Shown: positions 1-5,059, numbered from the stretch's first letter. The stretch is DNA of 8,548 nt from DATEXQ01 sp036846005 (GCA_036846005.1 DAIUCV010000019.1:1-8548); one strand, 5' to 3'. Numbers and translations are program-made. Notes: generated by a model from the sequence alone, not told the origin.

Positions 1-565
1 GTTTTTTATATCTTGCCCAATAATTTTTCTTTTCGGCTCTTTTGTTTGTAGCTTGTAGCCAAATTGATCCGGCTTCAATTTTTTTCCTGAAAGATTTCAA
101 AAATTCCAAAAGTTTTTCAAAAAAAATGACATGGTAGAGACCAGGTTCAACAGGAGCCTGCATGCTGGCAATTTGAAGTTCTTGACCTAAATCTTGTGTA
201 GTTTCTGCCAGTTTTTGAACTTCTTCCATAATTGCATGAAGCTGAAGTTTTAATTCATTACTCTTTTTTTCAAATCTTGCGCTTTCTTCTGCCCTTAACT
301 TTCTCTCCAAAGCCAGTTGTTTTTGAACTTTTTGTTTTTCTTCCCTTTGTCCGGAAAAAACGTCATTTATCTCCAAAGCTTCACCAGGATTAATTTCTCC
401 CGAATATTTTTCCATTTTGGGAGGTCCGAAAAGTTGTTCCATGAAATCCCCCGGTCTTAAAACATCGGATTTGAGACCACTTATGGTTCCTCCCCCAATA
501 TCTTTGAGGGATTCTATTACGTTTTGTCTGACTATATTTTTTTGTCTTTTTGTGACTTTATCCAT
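1..565 (-). CDS. Coiled-coil protein of unknown function, C-terminus off the left edge
   Basis: The reading frame is open from an ATG at 563-565 to the left edge, so about 188 residues are visible and the C-terminus is missing. An in-frame TAA 15 bases upstream of the ATG rules out a longer N-terminus. The protein opens MDKVTKRQKN, has a Gly/Pro-rich stretch with LRPGDFMEQLFGPP at about residues 36-49, then a charged heptad-like helix (about 70-125, many E/K/Q) that probably forms a coiled coil. A more hydrophobic segment (EPGLYHVIFFEKLLEFLKSF, about 140-160) follows, and the visible end is basic. There is no signal peptide or membrane helix. It follows trigger factor on the same strand after a 65-base gap without a clear terminator, so co-transcription is plausible. 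It resembles uncharacterised CPR proteins found near tig (possibly DUF5660, from memory and unchecked). I assign no function. Confidence 0.82.
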   Translation of the reverse strand, partial: MDKVTKRQKNIVRQNVIESLKDIGGGTISGLKSDVLRPGDFMEQLFGPPKMEKYSGEINPGEALEINDVFSGQREEKQKVQKQLALERKLRAEESARFEKKSNELKLQLHAIMEEVQKLAETTQDLGQELQIASMQAPVEPGLYHVIFFEKLLEFLKSFRKKIEAGSIWLQATNKRAEKKNYWARYKK

Positions 566-630
566 AAATTCACTTGCAGTTTATCCCAATTTGTATGAGT
601 TTTCAACTAATTCTTGAAGTTTTAAAATAT

Positions 631-1536
631 TTATTGAATGAGGCTAACCAACTTTCCCAAAGCCTCTCTTCTTCTTAATATCGAAGCAATTGCCCTTCTT
701 TGTTCGGGATTTTGTAATTTTTCAGATAGTTTGGAATCTCCCGATGTGGCATTTATAGCTTTGTCTATTTCTTCTTCCTTGATTTCAATTTTTTCTTCAT
801 CTGCTATTTTATTTAAAGCAAGCTCAATTGTCAGCGAATCGGATGCTTCTTTTTCGTATTCCTCTCTTAAAGTCAGCGATGTCTTTCCGATCGATGCTAA
901 ATAATTATCCAGAGTTAATCCCAATTTTTCTATTTGTTCCAATAATCTGGAAAGTCGGGAATTAACCTCTTCATCTTTTAACGGTTTGGGTATTTTAATC
1001 TTGGCAATTTCGACCAAGGTTTTGATTACTTCACTTTCTTTGTCTGCCTGGGTAGGTTTTGCATCTTCTTTCTTTTCATTACCTTTTTCGGGTGTCCAGA
1101 TGGCATTTACCATTTTCTTTTGCGATATGGCTTTCTTATAATCTCCCAGTTCAACTTCCGGAAGTTCACAGGTGGTTATTCTGATTTGCCAATTTTCACC
1201 TTCCTTGGAAGATAAAAGTTCAAGTCTGGGGTAAATCACGGGTTTAATGTTGTATTTTTTAAAGGCGTTGGAAAGTTCTAAGGGTAATATTTTATTCAAT
1301 ATCTTTTCGTAAAGGGATTCTTTGGAAACTTTTTCTTCGACTTTTTCAACAGGAGCCATACCCTTCCTAAAACCGGGGATTTCGATTTCTTTTGCCAATT
1401 CCTTCATAACTTCCTTTTTTTCTTTGGCAATTATATCCGTAGGTATGGTAAAAGTAATTTGGATAGTACCGTCGTCGCTTTTGGCAAGAGCGGAAGGTAT
1501 CTTTGATTTATTTTCGTTGGGTTTATTTTTAGCCAT
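631..1536 (-). CDS. tig: Trigger factor lacking the PPIase domain
   Basis: Ribosome-associated chaperone that meets nascent chains at the exit tunnel. The N-terminal ribosome-binding domain spans about residues 22-135 and carries the signature loop GFRKG at 55-59 (GFRKGMAP), ending in LPEVELGDYK as in other trigger factors. Residues 136-168 are a short charged linker (KGNEKKEDAK, then TQADKESE). The helical SurA-like chaperone domain follows from about 168 to the end. At 301 residues it is well short of the usual 420-450, and the missing part corresponds to the FKBP-type prolyl isomerase domain. The reading frame is intact, so this is a domain architecture and not a broken gene. The ATG lies next to a 16-bp palindrome and has no Shine-Dalgarno. 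A predicted promoter and a hairpin precede it. It could be co-transcribed with the downstream coiled-coil gene. Confidence 0.93.
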   Translation of the reverse strand: MAKNKPNENKSKIPSALAKSDDGTIQITFTIPTDIIAKEKKEVMKELAKEIEIPGFRKGMAPVEKVEEKVSKESLYEKILNKILPLELSNAFKKYNIKPVIYPRLELLSSKEGENWQIRITTCELPEVELGDYKKAISQKKMVNAIWTPEKGNEKKEDAKPTQADKESEVIKTLVEIAKIKIPKPLKDEEVNSRLSRLLEQIEKLGLTLDNYLASIGKTSLTLREEYEKEASDSLTIELALNKIADEEKIEIKEEEIDKAINATSGDSKLSEKLQNPEQRRAIASILRRREALGKLVSLIQ

Positions 1537-1552
1537 TTTTTAAGCTTAAAAA
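1537..1552. repeat. 16-bp perfect palindrome abutting the tig start codon
   Basis: TTTTTAAGCTTAAAAA reads the same on both strands and ends at the base before the trigger factor ATG. In the tig mRNA it could fold weakly or pair with itself and affect access to the start. On the minus strand its T-run also forms the U-tract after the 1553-1572 hairpin. The role is inferred; the palindrome itself is visible. Confidence 0.6.
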
Positions 1553-1572
1553 TACCACCCTTTTAGGTGGTA
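1548..1572 (-). terminator. Hairpin plus U-tract in the tig leader (terminator, attenuator or 5' hairpin)
   Basis: Read on the minus strand, TACCACC and GGTGGTA form a perfect 7-bp stem around a 6-base loop, followed at once by five Ts, the geometry of an intrinsic terminator. It lies between the 56-residue gene and trigger factor, 11 bases before the tig ATG. A TATAAT at 1579-1584 would place the tig transcription start at or beside the first base of the stem. The same hairpin could therefore stop upstream transcripts, attenuate tig, or cap the 5' end of the tig mRNA. Confidence 0.6.
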
Positions 1573-1578
1573 GAAGTA

Positions 1579-1584
1579 ATTATA
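1579..1584 (-). promoter_or_regulatory. -10 box of the predicted trigger factor promoter
   Basis: A perfect TATAAT on the minus strand, about 42 bases before the tig ATG. No good -35 box is visible and the upstream DNA is AT-rich. The predicted start falls near 1572, the first base of the leader hairpin. It is supported only by the consensus match and the lack of another candidate nearer the gene. Confidence 0.5.
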
Positions 1585-1600
1585 CCTTATAAATTTAAAA

Positions 1601-1623
1601 ATTAAAAACCTTAAATTAAGGTT
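1601..1623 (-). terminator. AT-rich palindrome and T-tract after the 56-residue gene (weak terminator)
   Basis: AACCTTAAATTAAGGTT (1607-1623) is an 8-bp inverted repeat around one central base. It overlaps the last two bases of the 56-residue gene's TAA stop and is followed on the minus strand by TTTAAT. The stem has only two G-C pairs per arm, so it would be a poor terminator alone. The stronger hairpin at 1553-1572 is a likelier stop. The palindrome could instead be a protein-binding site. Confidence 0.35.
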
Positions 1624-1792
1624 ATCCCTTGTGTTGAATTTTGAAAAGGCTGGGGTTAAATTTAACCTGCGGATTGATAGATTTTTTACCACCAACAAAA
1701 TTAGCCTTAAACGAACTGGGGGTTCTATACTTTGGACCCGCAGCGTTCGGACCTTTAGATTGGGAAGATTTTGACTTCTGAAATGTTTTCAT
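1622..1792 (-). CDS. Small basic protein with no acidic residues, 56 aa, unknown function
   Basis: An intact reading frame begins at ATG 1790-1792 and ends with TAA at 1622-1624. The product starts MKTFQKSKSSQSKGPNAAGP, continues through KYRTPSSFKANFVGGKKS and ends in FKIQHKG. It has 11 Lys, one Arg and one His but no Asp or Glu, so it is strongly basic, and its Gly/Pro/Ser content suggests an extended chain. This composition is typical of proteins that bind RNA, DNA or ribosomes (inferred). I do not recognise a family, though I believe similar short proteins recur in Microgenomates genomes (recollection only). The gene is well supported by an extended -10 promoter six bases before its ATG and by hairpins after its stop. 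It follows the holin-family gene by 22 bases and precedes trigger factor. Confidence 0.72.
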   Translation of the reverse strand: MKTFQKSKSSQSKGPNAAGPKYRTPSSFKANFVGGKKSINPQVKFNPSLFKIQHKG

Positions 1793-1798
1793 AGACTG

Positions 1799-1807
1799 AT
1801 TATAGCA
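1799..1807 (-). promoter_or_regulatory. Extended -10 promoter giving a leaderless 56-aa gene
   Basis: On the minus strand TGCTATAAT is a perfect extended -10 (TGn then TATAAT) and ends six bases before the ATG at 1792. The expected transcription start therefore coincides with the start codon. No -35 resembling TTGACA is seen, as is common with extended -10 promoters. It lies just past the stop codon of the holin-family gene. Confidence 0.65.
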
Positions 1808-1814
1808 AATACAT

Positions 1815-2153
1815 CTATTCCGAAGCTAGTTTATGAAGAAACCAGGAAACCAGTGAGAGAACTAATGATGCGATAATTGCCGTTAAAAAGTTGGCGATCC
1901 TAAAACCCGGGACAATAAAACTGACCAAATAAAGAAGGGCAACGTTAATAAGGAAAGCACTTATACCAAAAGTAATTATTGAAATTGGAAGAGCAATAAT
2001 TTGCAGGATAGGTCTAATAAAAGTATTTACAACTCCAATGACGATTGCGGCAACAATTGCTGGCCAAAGACCAGTAAGTACAAATCCGGGCACAAGATGT
2101 GCAACAACATATAGGGCAAATACATTTATGGCAAGTTTTATAATAACTCTCAT
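1815..2153 (-). CDS. Four-helix membrane protein, YvlD / phage holin 4_2 family
   Basis: A 112-residue protein made almost wholly of membrane helices (about 4-20, 29-47, 52-76 and 88-108). It carries the family hallmarks GVVNTFIRPIL (40-50), ALPISIITFGIS (54-65) and two VPGF turns at 21-24 and 81-84. The two VPGF segments sit at equivalent places in the two halves, suggesting an internal pseudo-repeat. The family is named after a mycobacteriophage holin, but most members are chromosomal proteins of unknown role, such as YvlD in Bacillus, sometimes linked to envelope stress. No phage gene is nearby, so lysis is unlikely. The ATG follows the upstream gene's TAA by only three bases and has no Shine-Dalgarno, so it is probably translated from the same mRNA. 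Confidence 0.9.
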   Translation of the reverse strand: MRVIIKLAINVFALYVVAHLVPGFVLTGLWPAIVAAIVIGVVNTFIRPILQIIALPISIITFGISAFLINVALLYLVSFIVPGFRIANFLTAIIASLVLSLVSWFLHKLASE

Positions 2154-2156
2154 ATA

Positions 2157-2687
2157 TTAATTATTAGAGGATTGGAATAAATTTGTCAATTTTGTGTATA
2201 TAGCGGAGTCTTCTCTAATTAAAAATAATACTCTGTCAAATTCTTCGGAAAATTCTCTTCGAAATTTACCTTTAGATATATATCGACTAACGTTTAATAC
2301 GATGATTGCCTTTTTAAGATCTATATACTTTTGACATTGTTTAAATGCATTAACCGCTTCAGCAGAACTTTTAATTTGTACAGGAATTTTGGGTAAGCCA
2401 TAATTTTCTTTGAATTTTAACCAAAAATCTATACCCTTCCCTTGTGCTTTGTTTGAAGATGGTATTATGCCATCTACGGTGTGGATTGTTTGAATATAAT
2501 CACAAAATCTTTGTTCAGATCTCCATCCTTTTCTATTGGTAAACCTTGCTTGTGCAGCATCAGCAGCAGCCAATAAATCATCAGAACTTTTAATACCTTT
2601 ATTTAAGGCCTCAAGCATAGCGTCTACTCGTAAATGTTTTTCGATTTCGGTGTTTATCATAATTATTATACCCATAAAAAATGCCAT
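2157..2687 (-). CDS. Putative PD-(D/E)XK-like nuclease-fold protein
   Basis: I do not recognise a named family, but the layout resembles the PD-(D/E)XK nuclease fold. There is a Glu in a helix (E58, in GWRSEQRF), an Asp on a strand after a Gly-rich turn (GKGIDFWLKF, D87) and a strand with Q-x-K (IPVQIKSS, Q104 and K106). Gln in place of the usual Asp/Glu is a known variant in this superfamily. Residues 1-50 are helical and Ala-rich. No membrane helix or DNA-recognition domain is evident. The start is uncertain: ATG 2687 gives a hydrophobic MAFFMGIIIM opening, whereas ATG 2660 (residue 10) starts more naturally at MINTEIEKHL and has TATAAT four bases before it. A promoter with a palindromic spacer lies upstream and the holin-family gene follows by three bases. 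DNA cleavage is inferred; an inactive binding protein is also possible. Confidence 0.75.
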   Translation of the reverse strand: MAFFMGIIIMINTEIEKHLRVDAMLEALNKGIKSSDDLLAAADAAQARFTNRKGWRSEQRFCDYIQTIHTVDGIIPSSNKAQGKGIDFWLKFKENYGLPKIPVQIKSSAEAVNAFKQCQKYIDLKKAIIVLNVSRYISKGKFRREFSEEFDRVLFLIREDSAIYTKLTNLFQSSNN

Positions 2688-2715
2688 ATTATCGGTTTTT
2701 TATGTATATTTAGAT

Positions 2716-2745
2716 ATTATCACATAACCTATAGGTTATGATCAA
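2716..2745 (-). promoter_or_regulatory. Promoter of the PD-(D/E)XK-like gene with an operator-like spacer
   Basis: Read on the minus strand, TTGATC (2740-2745, four of six matches to TTGACA) is followed after 18 bases by GATAAT (2716-2721, five of six matches to TATAAT). The predicted start is near 2709, giving a 22-base leader to the ATG at 2687. The spacer is almost exactly filled by a perfect palindrome, so a bound repressor would block RNA polymerase. Confidence 0.5.
2723..2740. repeat. 18-bp perfect palindrome, operator candidate
   Basis: CATAACCTATAGGTTATG is identical on both strands. It lies 10 bases past the hydrolase stop codon and inside the predicted promoter of the next gene. 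As a hairpin it would have at most a 7-bp stem and no following T-run, so it makes a poor terminator. The inner AACCT-AT-AGGTT has the half-sites I recall for the operator of the MqsA antitoxin (AACCT, short gap, AGGTT). This is only a resemblance: no mqsRA-like genes are visible here. Confidence 0.6.
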
Positions 2746-2750
2746 CTTTA

Positions 2751-3806
2751 TTATTGTATCTGGGATTTGAAGAAGGTAAGACTTCTTTCTGTAGCCAAAT
2801 TCCATGCAGGTTGAAGATTGTGGTCAGCCCCTGGATAGGTAAAGTAATCTACTTCCAATTTCAGATCTTTAAGTTTTTTATTCAGGGAATTGCTCCAATC
2901 AAGAGGTACTGCATCATCGGCGATTCCCTGGTGAATTTGAATTTTGGCATTTATATTAATTCGCTCAAAATAATTTAAGAGGGAATATTGATTGGTATCG
3001 TAAAGTTCCTCGAATTTCGCAAGCTCTTTTCTTATAAGTTTCCCTTGATCTTCGCTTTCATCGGTATAATAAAGAATAGAATAAGGAAAAGGTTTGGATA
3101 CAGGAGCCCAAAGAACAGTGGAAATATCTTTTCCTGTAATTTCTAAGACCGTTAAAGCTATTTGACCTCCATTGGAATGACCCCAAATAAATAAGTTGGA
3201 TGAATCTAATAACCTATTTATTGTCTGAACAGAACCTGTAATTAAAGATGTGTTGTCGGAAATACCTTTTATGGTATTTAGAAGTGAAATTGAGGTAACG
3301 TAAGTTTGGAATCTTGTCTCAAATATATTGTCTGCTTCTTTGTCGCTTCCTCCGTAACCTAAATAATCGGGAGCAATTGTAATAAATCCATTATCTGCAA
3401 AAAAATAGGAAGCACTTTTTGTTCCCATACCCGTAATGTATAGTTTTTGATCTACAAAACCTCTAAACATGACAATAACCGGATACTTTGAATTACCTTT
3501 GGGAATATTTATCATACCGGTTGTCTTTTTAGTTTCTTTGGAACCGGGAGTAGGATTAAATTCAAATGTAAAAAGGTAGGAAGTGAAATTATCCTTTTCC
3601 TCTAAAATATCTCCGATGACTATTCTCCCTGTTTTTATATCGGCTTTGGAAAGACTGTCAAAACTGTATTTTTCAAGAGGTTTGGAAACGGGGAAAATAC
3701 TGGCAATATTTTTTGAGGATGATTCTTTTTTTACAACATCGCGAATAAAAAATCCCAATAAAAAGAATATCAATGCTACAAAGAAGATAACAAATAACCT
3801 TTTCAT
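2751..3806 (-). CDS. Membrane-anchored alpha/beta hydrolase (S9 / dienelactone-hydrolase-like)
   Basis: Serine hydrolase of 351 residues, probably acting outside the cytoplasmic membrane. Residues 4-21 form one hydrophobic helix after MKR with no clear cleavage site, so it is likely an N-terminal anchor. The alpha/beta core has YPVIVMFRGF (108-117, oxyanion-hole region), APDYLGYGGSD (145-155), the nucleophile elbow GHSNGG (S211), the acid in GIADDAVP (D297 most likely) and the base in GADHNL (H329). All three catalytic residues are therefore present. The fold and elbow fit peptidase S9 or acyl-ester hydrolases; the substrate cannot be read from sequence. The cupin gene lies 56 bases upstream. 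TGCTAATAT sits seven bases before the ATG, suggesting its own leaderless transcript. The 63-base gap downstream holds the palindromic promoter. Confidence 0.9.
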   Translation of the reverse strand: MKRLFVIFFVALIFFLLGFFIRDVVKKESSSKNIASIFPVSKPLEKYSFDSLSKADIKTGRIVIGDILEEKDNFTSYLFTFEFNPTPGSKETKKTTGMINIPKGNSKYPVIVMFRGFVDQKLYITGMGTKSASYFFADNGFITIAPDYLGYGGSDKEADNIFETRFQTYVTSISLLNTIKGISDNTSLITGSVQTINRLLDSSNLFIWGHSNGGQIALTVLEITGKDISTVLWAPVSKPFPYSILYYTDESEDQGKLIRKELAKFEELYDTNQYSLLNYFERININAKIQIHQGIADDAVPLDWSNSLNKKLKDLKLEVDYFTYPGADHNLQPAWNLATERSLTFFKSQIQ

Positions 3807-3810
3807 TATT

Positions 3811-3839
3811 CAAATATTAGCATCAATAGGAAATATTTG
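3811..3839. repeat. Inverted repeat overlapping the hydrolase -10 region
   Basis: CAAATATT (3811-3818) and AATATTTG (3832-3839) are perfect 8-base inverted repeats around a 13-base spacer. One arm overlaps the predicted -10 hexamer TAATAT (3814-3819, minus strand), which is preceded by TGC and lies seven bases before the hydrolase ATG. It could be an operator, but the arms are AT-rich and chance is a real alternative. Confidence 0.35.
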
Positions 3840-3862
3840 CCTGATAGATAGATAATATTAAT

Positions 3863-4249
3863 TTACTGATGTATGGATTGTTCGTAGGCAATTGCGTCTT
3901 CTTTGGTTTTATTTATCGTACCATCCGGATGGTTAGGAGGAGAATAAAGAGTGTAAACTTTCAAATCCTTTGTGGTTGATGTATTGATTACGTTGTGTTC
4001 ACTTCCTGCCGGAACAATGACAACATCCTCTGCCTGGGTAAGTGTTTCTTCACCGTTAATGATAAATTTAGCCTCCCCCGCTTCGATCCTGAAGAATTGA
4101 TCTACATTAGGATGCGTTTCCAATCCGATTTCTTCTCCGGGTTTTAAGCTCATAACTACAAGCTGACAATGCGTTCCAGTATAAAGTACTTTTCTGAAAA
4201 ATGTATTATTTTTTGTCTCCTCTCCGATATTAATATGATATCCCTGCAT
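3863..4249 (-). CDS. Single-domain cupin (COG0662 type)
   Basis: A small beta-barrel metal-binding protein. From the upstream ATG at 4267 the frame is 134 residues, but the ribosome binding site lies inside those first codons. The real start is therefore the ATG at 4247-4249 (MQGYHINIGEE), giving 128 residues. Cupin motif 1 is seen in LKPGEEIGLETHPNVDQFF followed by GEAKFIINGE, and motif 2 in DVVIVPAGSEHNVINTS. Typical metal-ligand candidates are the two His (H46 and H85 from this start). The second His of the classic HxH is Asn here, which I believe is usual in this subgroup with its conserved HPNVDQFFR and YTLYSPPNHPDGT segments. Such proteins are often annotated as mannose-6-phosphate isomerase-like; the actual activity is unknown. 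It is divergent from the transglycosylase gene. Confidence 0.9.
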   Translation of the reverse strand: MQGYHINIGEETKNNTFFRKVLYTGTHCQLVVMSLKPGEEIGLETHPNVDQFFRIEAGEAKFIINGEETLTQAEDVVIVPAGSEHNVINTSTTKDLKVYTLYSPPNHPDGTINKTKEDAIAYEQSIHQ

Positions 4250-4252
4250 ATT

Positions 4253-4265
4253 ATCACCTCCTTTC
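4253..4265 (-). promoter_or_regulatory. Exceptionally long Shine-Dalgarno of the cupin gene
   Basis: On the minus strand GAAAGGAGGTGAT lies three bases before the ATG at 4249, with AGGAGG seven bases from it. All 13 bases complement the typical bacterial 16S rRNA 3' tail (ATCACCTCCTTTC). It decides the start of the cupin and contrasts with the other genes here, which lack a recognisable site. Confidence 0.85.
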
Positions 4266-4277
4266 AATAATTATCTT

Positions 4278-4283
4278 ATTATA
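4278..4283 (-). promoter_or_regulatory. -10 box of the cupin promoter
   Basis: A perfect TATAAT on the minus strand. It predicts a start near 4271 and a leader of about 22 bases, just long enough to hold the ribosome binding site. The -35 position (4301-4306, GAAGTG) is poor. The promoter is back to back with the transglycosylase promoter. Confidence 0.5.
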
Positions 4284-4303
4284 AACGATTTAAATATCAA
4301 CAC

Positions 4304-4332
4304 TTCACAAATAGCTATTAATTTAATATTCT
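4304..4332 (+). promoter_or_regulatory. Predicted promoter of the transglycosylase gene
   Basis: TTCACA (4304-4309, five of six matches) and TATTCT (4327-4332, four of six) are separated by 17 bases. The -10 ends seven bases before the GTG at 4340, so the mRNA would start at or next to the start codon. An alternative -10, TAATAT at 4324-4329, lacks a well-spaced -35. Confidence 0.45.
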
Positions 4333-4339
4333 TGGGGTT

Positions 4340-4885
4340 GTGAGAAAAACTTTAATTACCACTTTTCTTGCAGGAATATTATTGGGAGGCATTTCTTTTT
4401 ATACCTATAAAGTATCATCAATTAATGTAACAGAAGTTTTATCGGAAAAAGTTGAGGTTACCCCAACGGCAATTCAGACACCGACTCCGACTCCCCAACC
4501 TACAGATACTCCAACACCAACACCAACACTAGTACCTACCAAAAAGCCGATACCCACACCTACTCCTGTTCCTACACCCACACCAATTGTTAAAGCACCC
4601 GAAAACTTTGAACCCTTATTTAGTGAATTTGCTTCAGTCTATGGTGTCGATGCAAATTTATTGAAAAAAATCGCCGAATGCGAAACACATTTTAATAATT
4701 CCGTTTCGGCACCTCCTTATGCGGGAATGTTTCAATTTTTGGAAAATACTTGGGTTACGTATAGAAAACTGATGGGAAAAGATCCGGATATTAACTTAAG
4801 GTATGGAGCAAGAGAATCTATTGAAACCGCTGCTTATGTCGTATCCTTGGGGAAACTGCATTTGTGGCCTGTTTGTGCAAAATAA
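4340..4885 (+). CDS. Membrane-anchored or secreted lytic transglycosylase with a Pro/Thr linker
   Basis: Peptidoglycan-cleaving enzyme of the SLT/goose-lysozyme-like group, 181 residues, starting with GTG; an in-frame TAA at 4319-4321 excludes a longer ATG form. Residues 5-22 are a hydrophobic anchor or signal segment after MRKT. Residues 41-83 form a rigid linker of TPTP and PTPVP units. The catalytic domain follows (about 90-181): VYGVDANLLKKIAECETHFN with the likely catalytic Glu E113, then YAGMFQFLENTW (127-138), and the closing helix with LHLWPVC. C114 next to the catalytic Glu and C179 near the end could form a disulfide outside the cell. The domain looks complete and ends naturally at TAA. 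Probable roles are cell-wall remodelling or attack on a neighbour's wall; sequence alone does not separate these. Confidence 0.9.
   Translation: MRKTLITTFLAGILLGGISFYTYKVSSINVTEVLSEKVEVTPTAIQTPTPTPQPTDTPTPTPTLVPTKKPIPTPTPVPTPTPIVKAPENFEPLFSEFASVYGVDANLLKKIAECETHFNNSVSAPPYAGMFQFLENTWVTYRKLMGKDPDINLRYGARESIETAAYVVSLGKLHLWPVCAK
4460..4585 (+). repeat. Low-complexity tract encoding the Pro/Thr linker
   Basis: Imperfect repeats of CCNACN-type hexamers, for example CCGACT twice, ACACCA twice and CCTACTCCTGTTCCTACA. They encode Thr-Pro repeats. Such tracts change length easily by slippage, so linker length may vary between strains. Confidence 0.75.
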
Positions 4886-4895
4886 AAGTCTTTTT

Positions 4896-4934
4896 CAAAA
4901 CAATACCCCGCTTGTAGATGCAAGAGGGGTATTG
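4896..4934 (-). terminator. Long hairpin between convergent genes
   Basis: CAATACCCC (4901-4909) pairs perfectly with GGGGTATTG (4926-4934). Inside it, CTTG (4911-4914) pairs with CAAG (4921-4924) around a 6-base loop, with one G/A mismatch between the two stems. On the minus strand the hairpin is followed by TTTTGAAAAAG, so it fits a terminator for the sigma-factor unit, though the U-tract is short. It lies 15 bases past the transglycosylase stop, but the plus-strand flank has no T-run. Confidence 0.5.
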
Positions 4935-5059
4935 GTAAGAAACCATTTAATTTGCCTTTCTCAGGCGGTCCTCTATCTTTCTTAAATTGTTTAGGAACAA
5001 GAGATTTGGTTATCATAAGCAGGTTATATTAATACTACTCACTAACGATGAAGAAAGTT

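Noticed and set aside
638..904. Plus-strand frames opposite trigger factor (638-904, 1322-1543) and opposite other genes (2536-2727, 2754-2978, 3583-3855, 6371-6613, 6620-6838)
   Set aside because: They are antisense shadows of well-supported genes, with Ser/Phe/Leu-rich or otherwise non-protein-like products.
1815..2153. Prophage remnant on account of a holin-family gene
   Set aside because: The family is mostly chromosomal (YvlD-like). No endolysin, capsid, integrase or attachment repeats are seen nearby.
2157..2687. Toxin-antitoxin pair, prompted by the MqsA-like palindrome
   Set aside because: Neither neighbour resembles a toxin or a helix-turn-helix antitoxin. Only the operator half-sites are suggestive, so I kept the palindrome but not the system.
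4253..4265. Possible fragment of a 16S rRNA 3' end
   Set aside because: The match is only the 13-base anti-Shine-Dalgarno tail and lies at ideal distance from a start codon, so it is a ribosome binding site. No other rRNA sequence is adjacent.
4460..4585. Repeat tract as a CRISPR-like or regulatory repeat array
   Set aside because: The repeats are short, imperfect and in frame, and encode a Thr-Pro linker between an anchor and a catalytic domain. There are no unique spacers.
4834..5016. 60-residue minus-strand frame and a 60-residue plus-strand frame around 4803-5016
   Set aside because: Both overlap the conserved end of the transglycosylase gene and the hairpin at 4901-4934, have no start signals, and show no protein-like pattern.
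4935..5059. tRNA or known riboswitch in the convergent intergenic stretch
   Set aside because: No cloverleaf, T-loop sequence or riboswitch core could be recognised on either strand.
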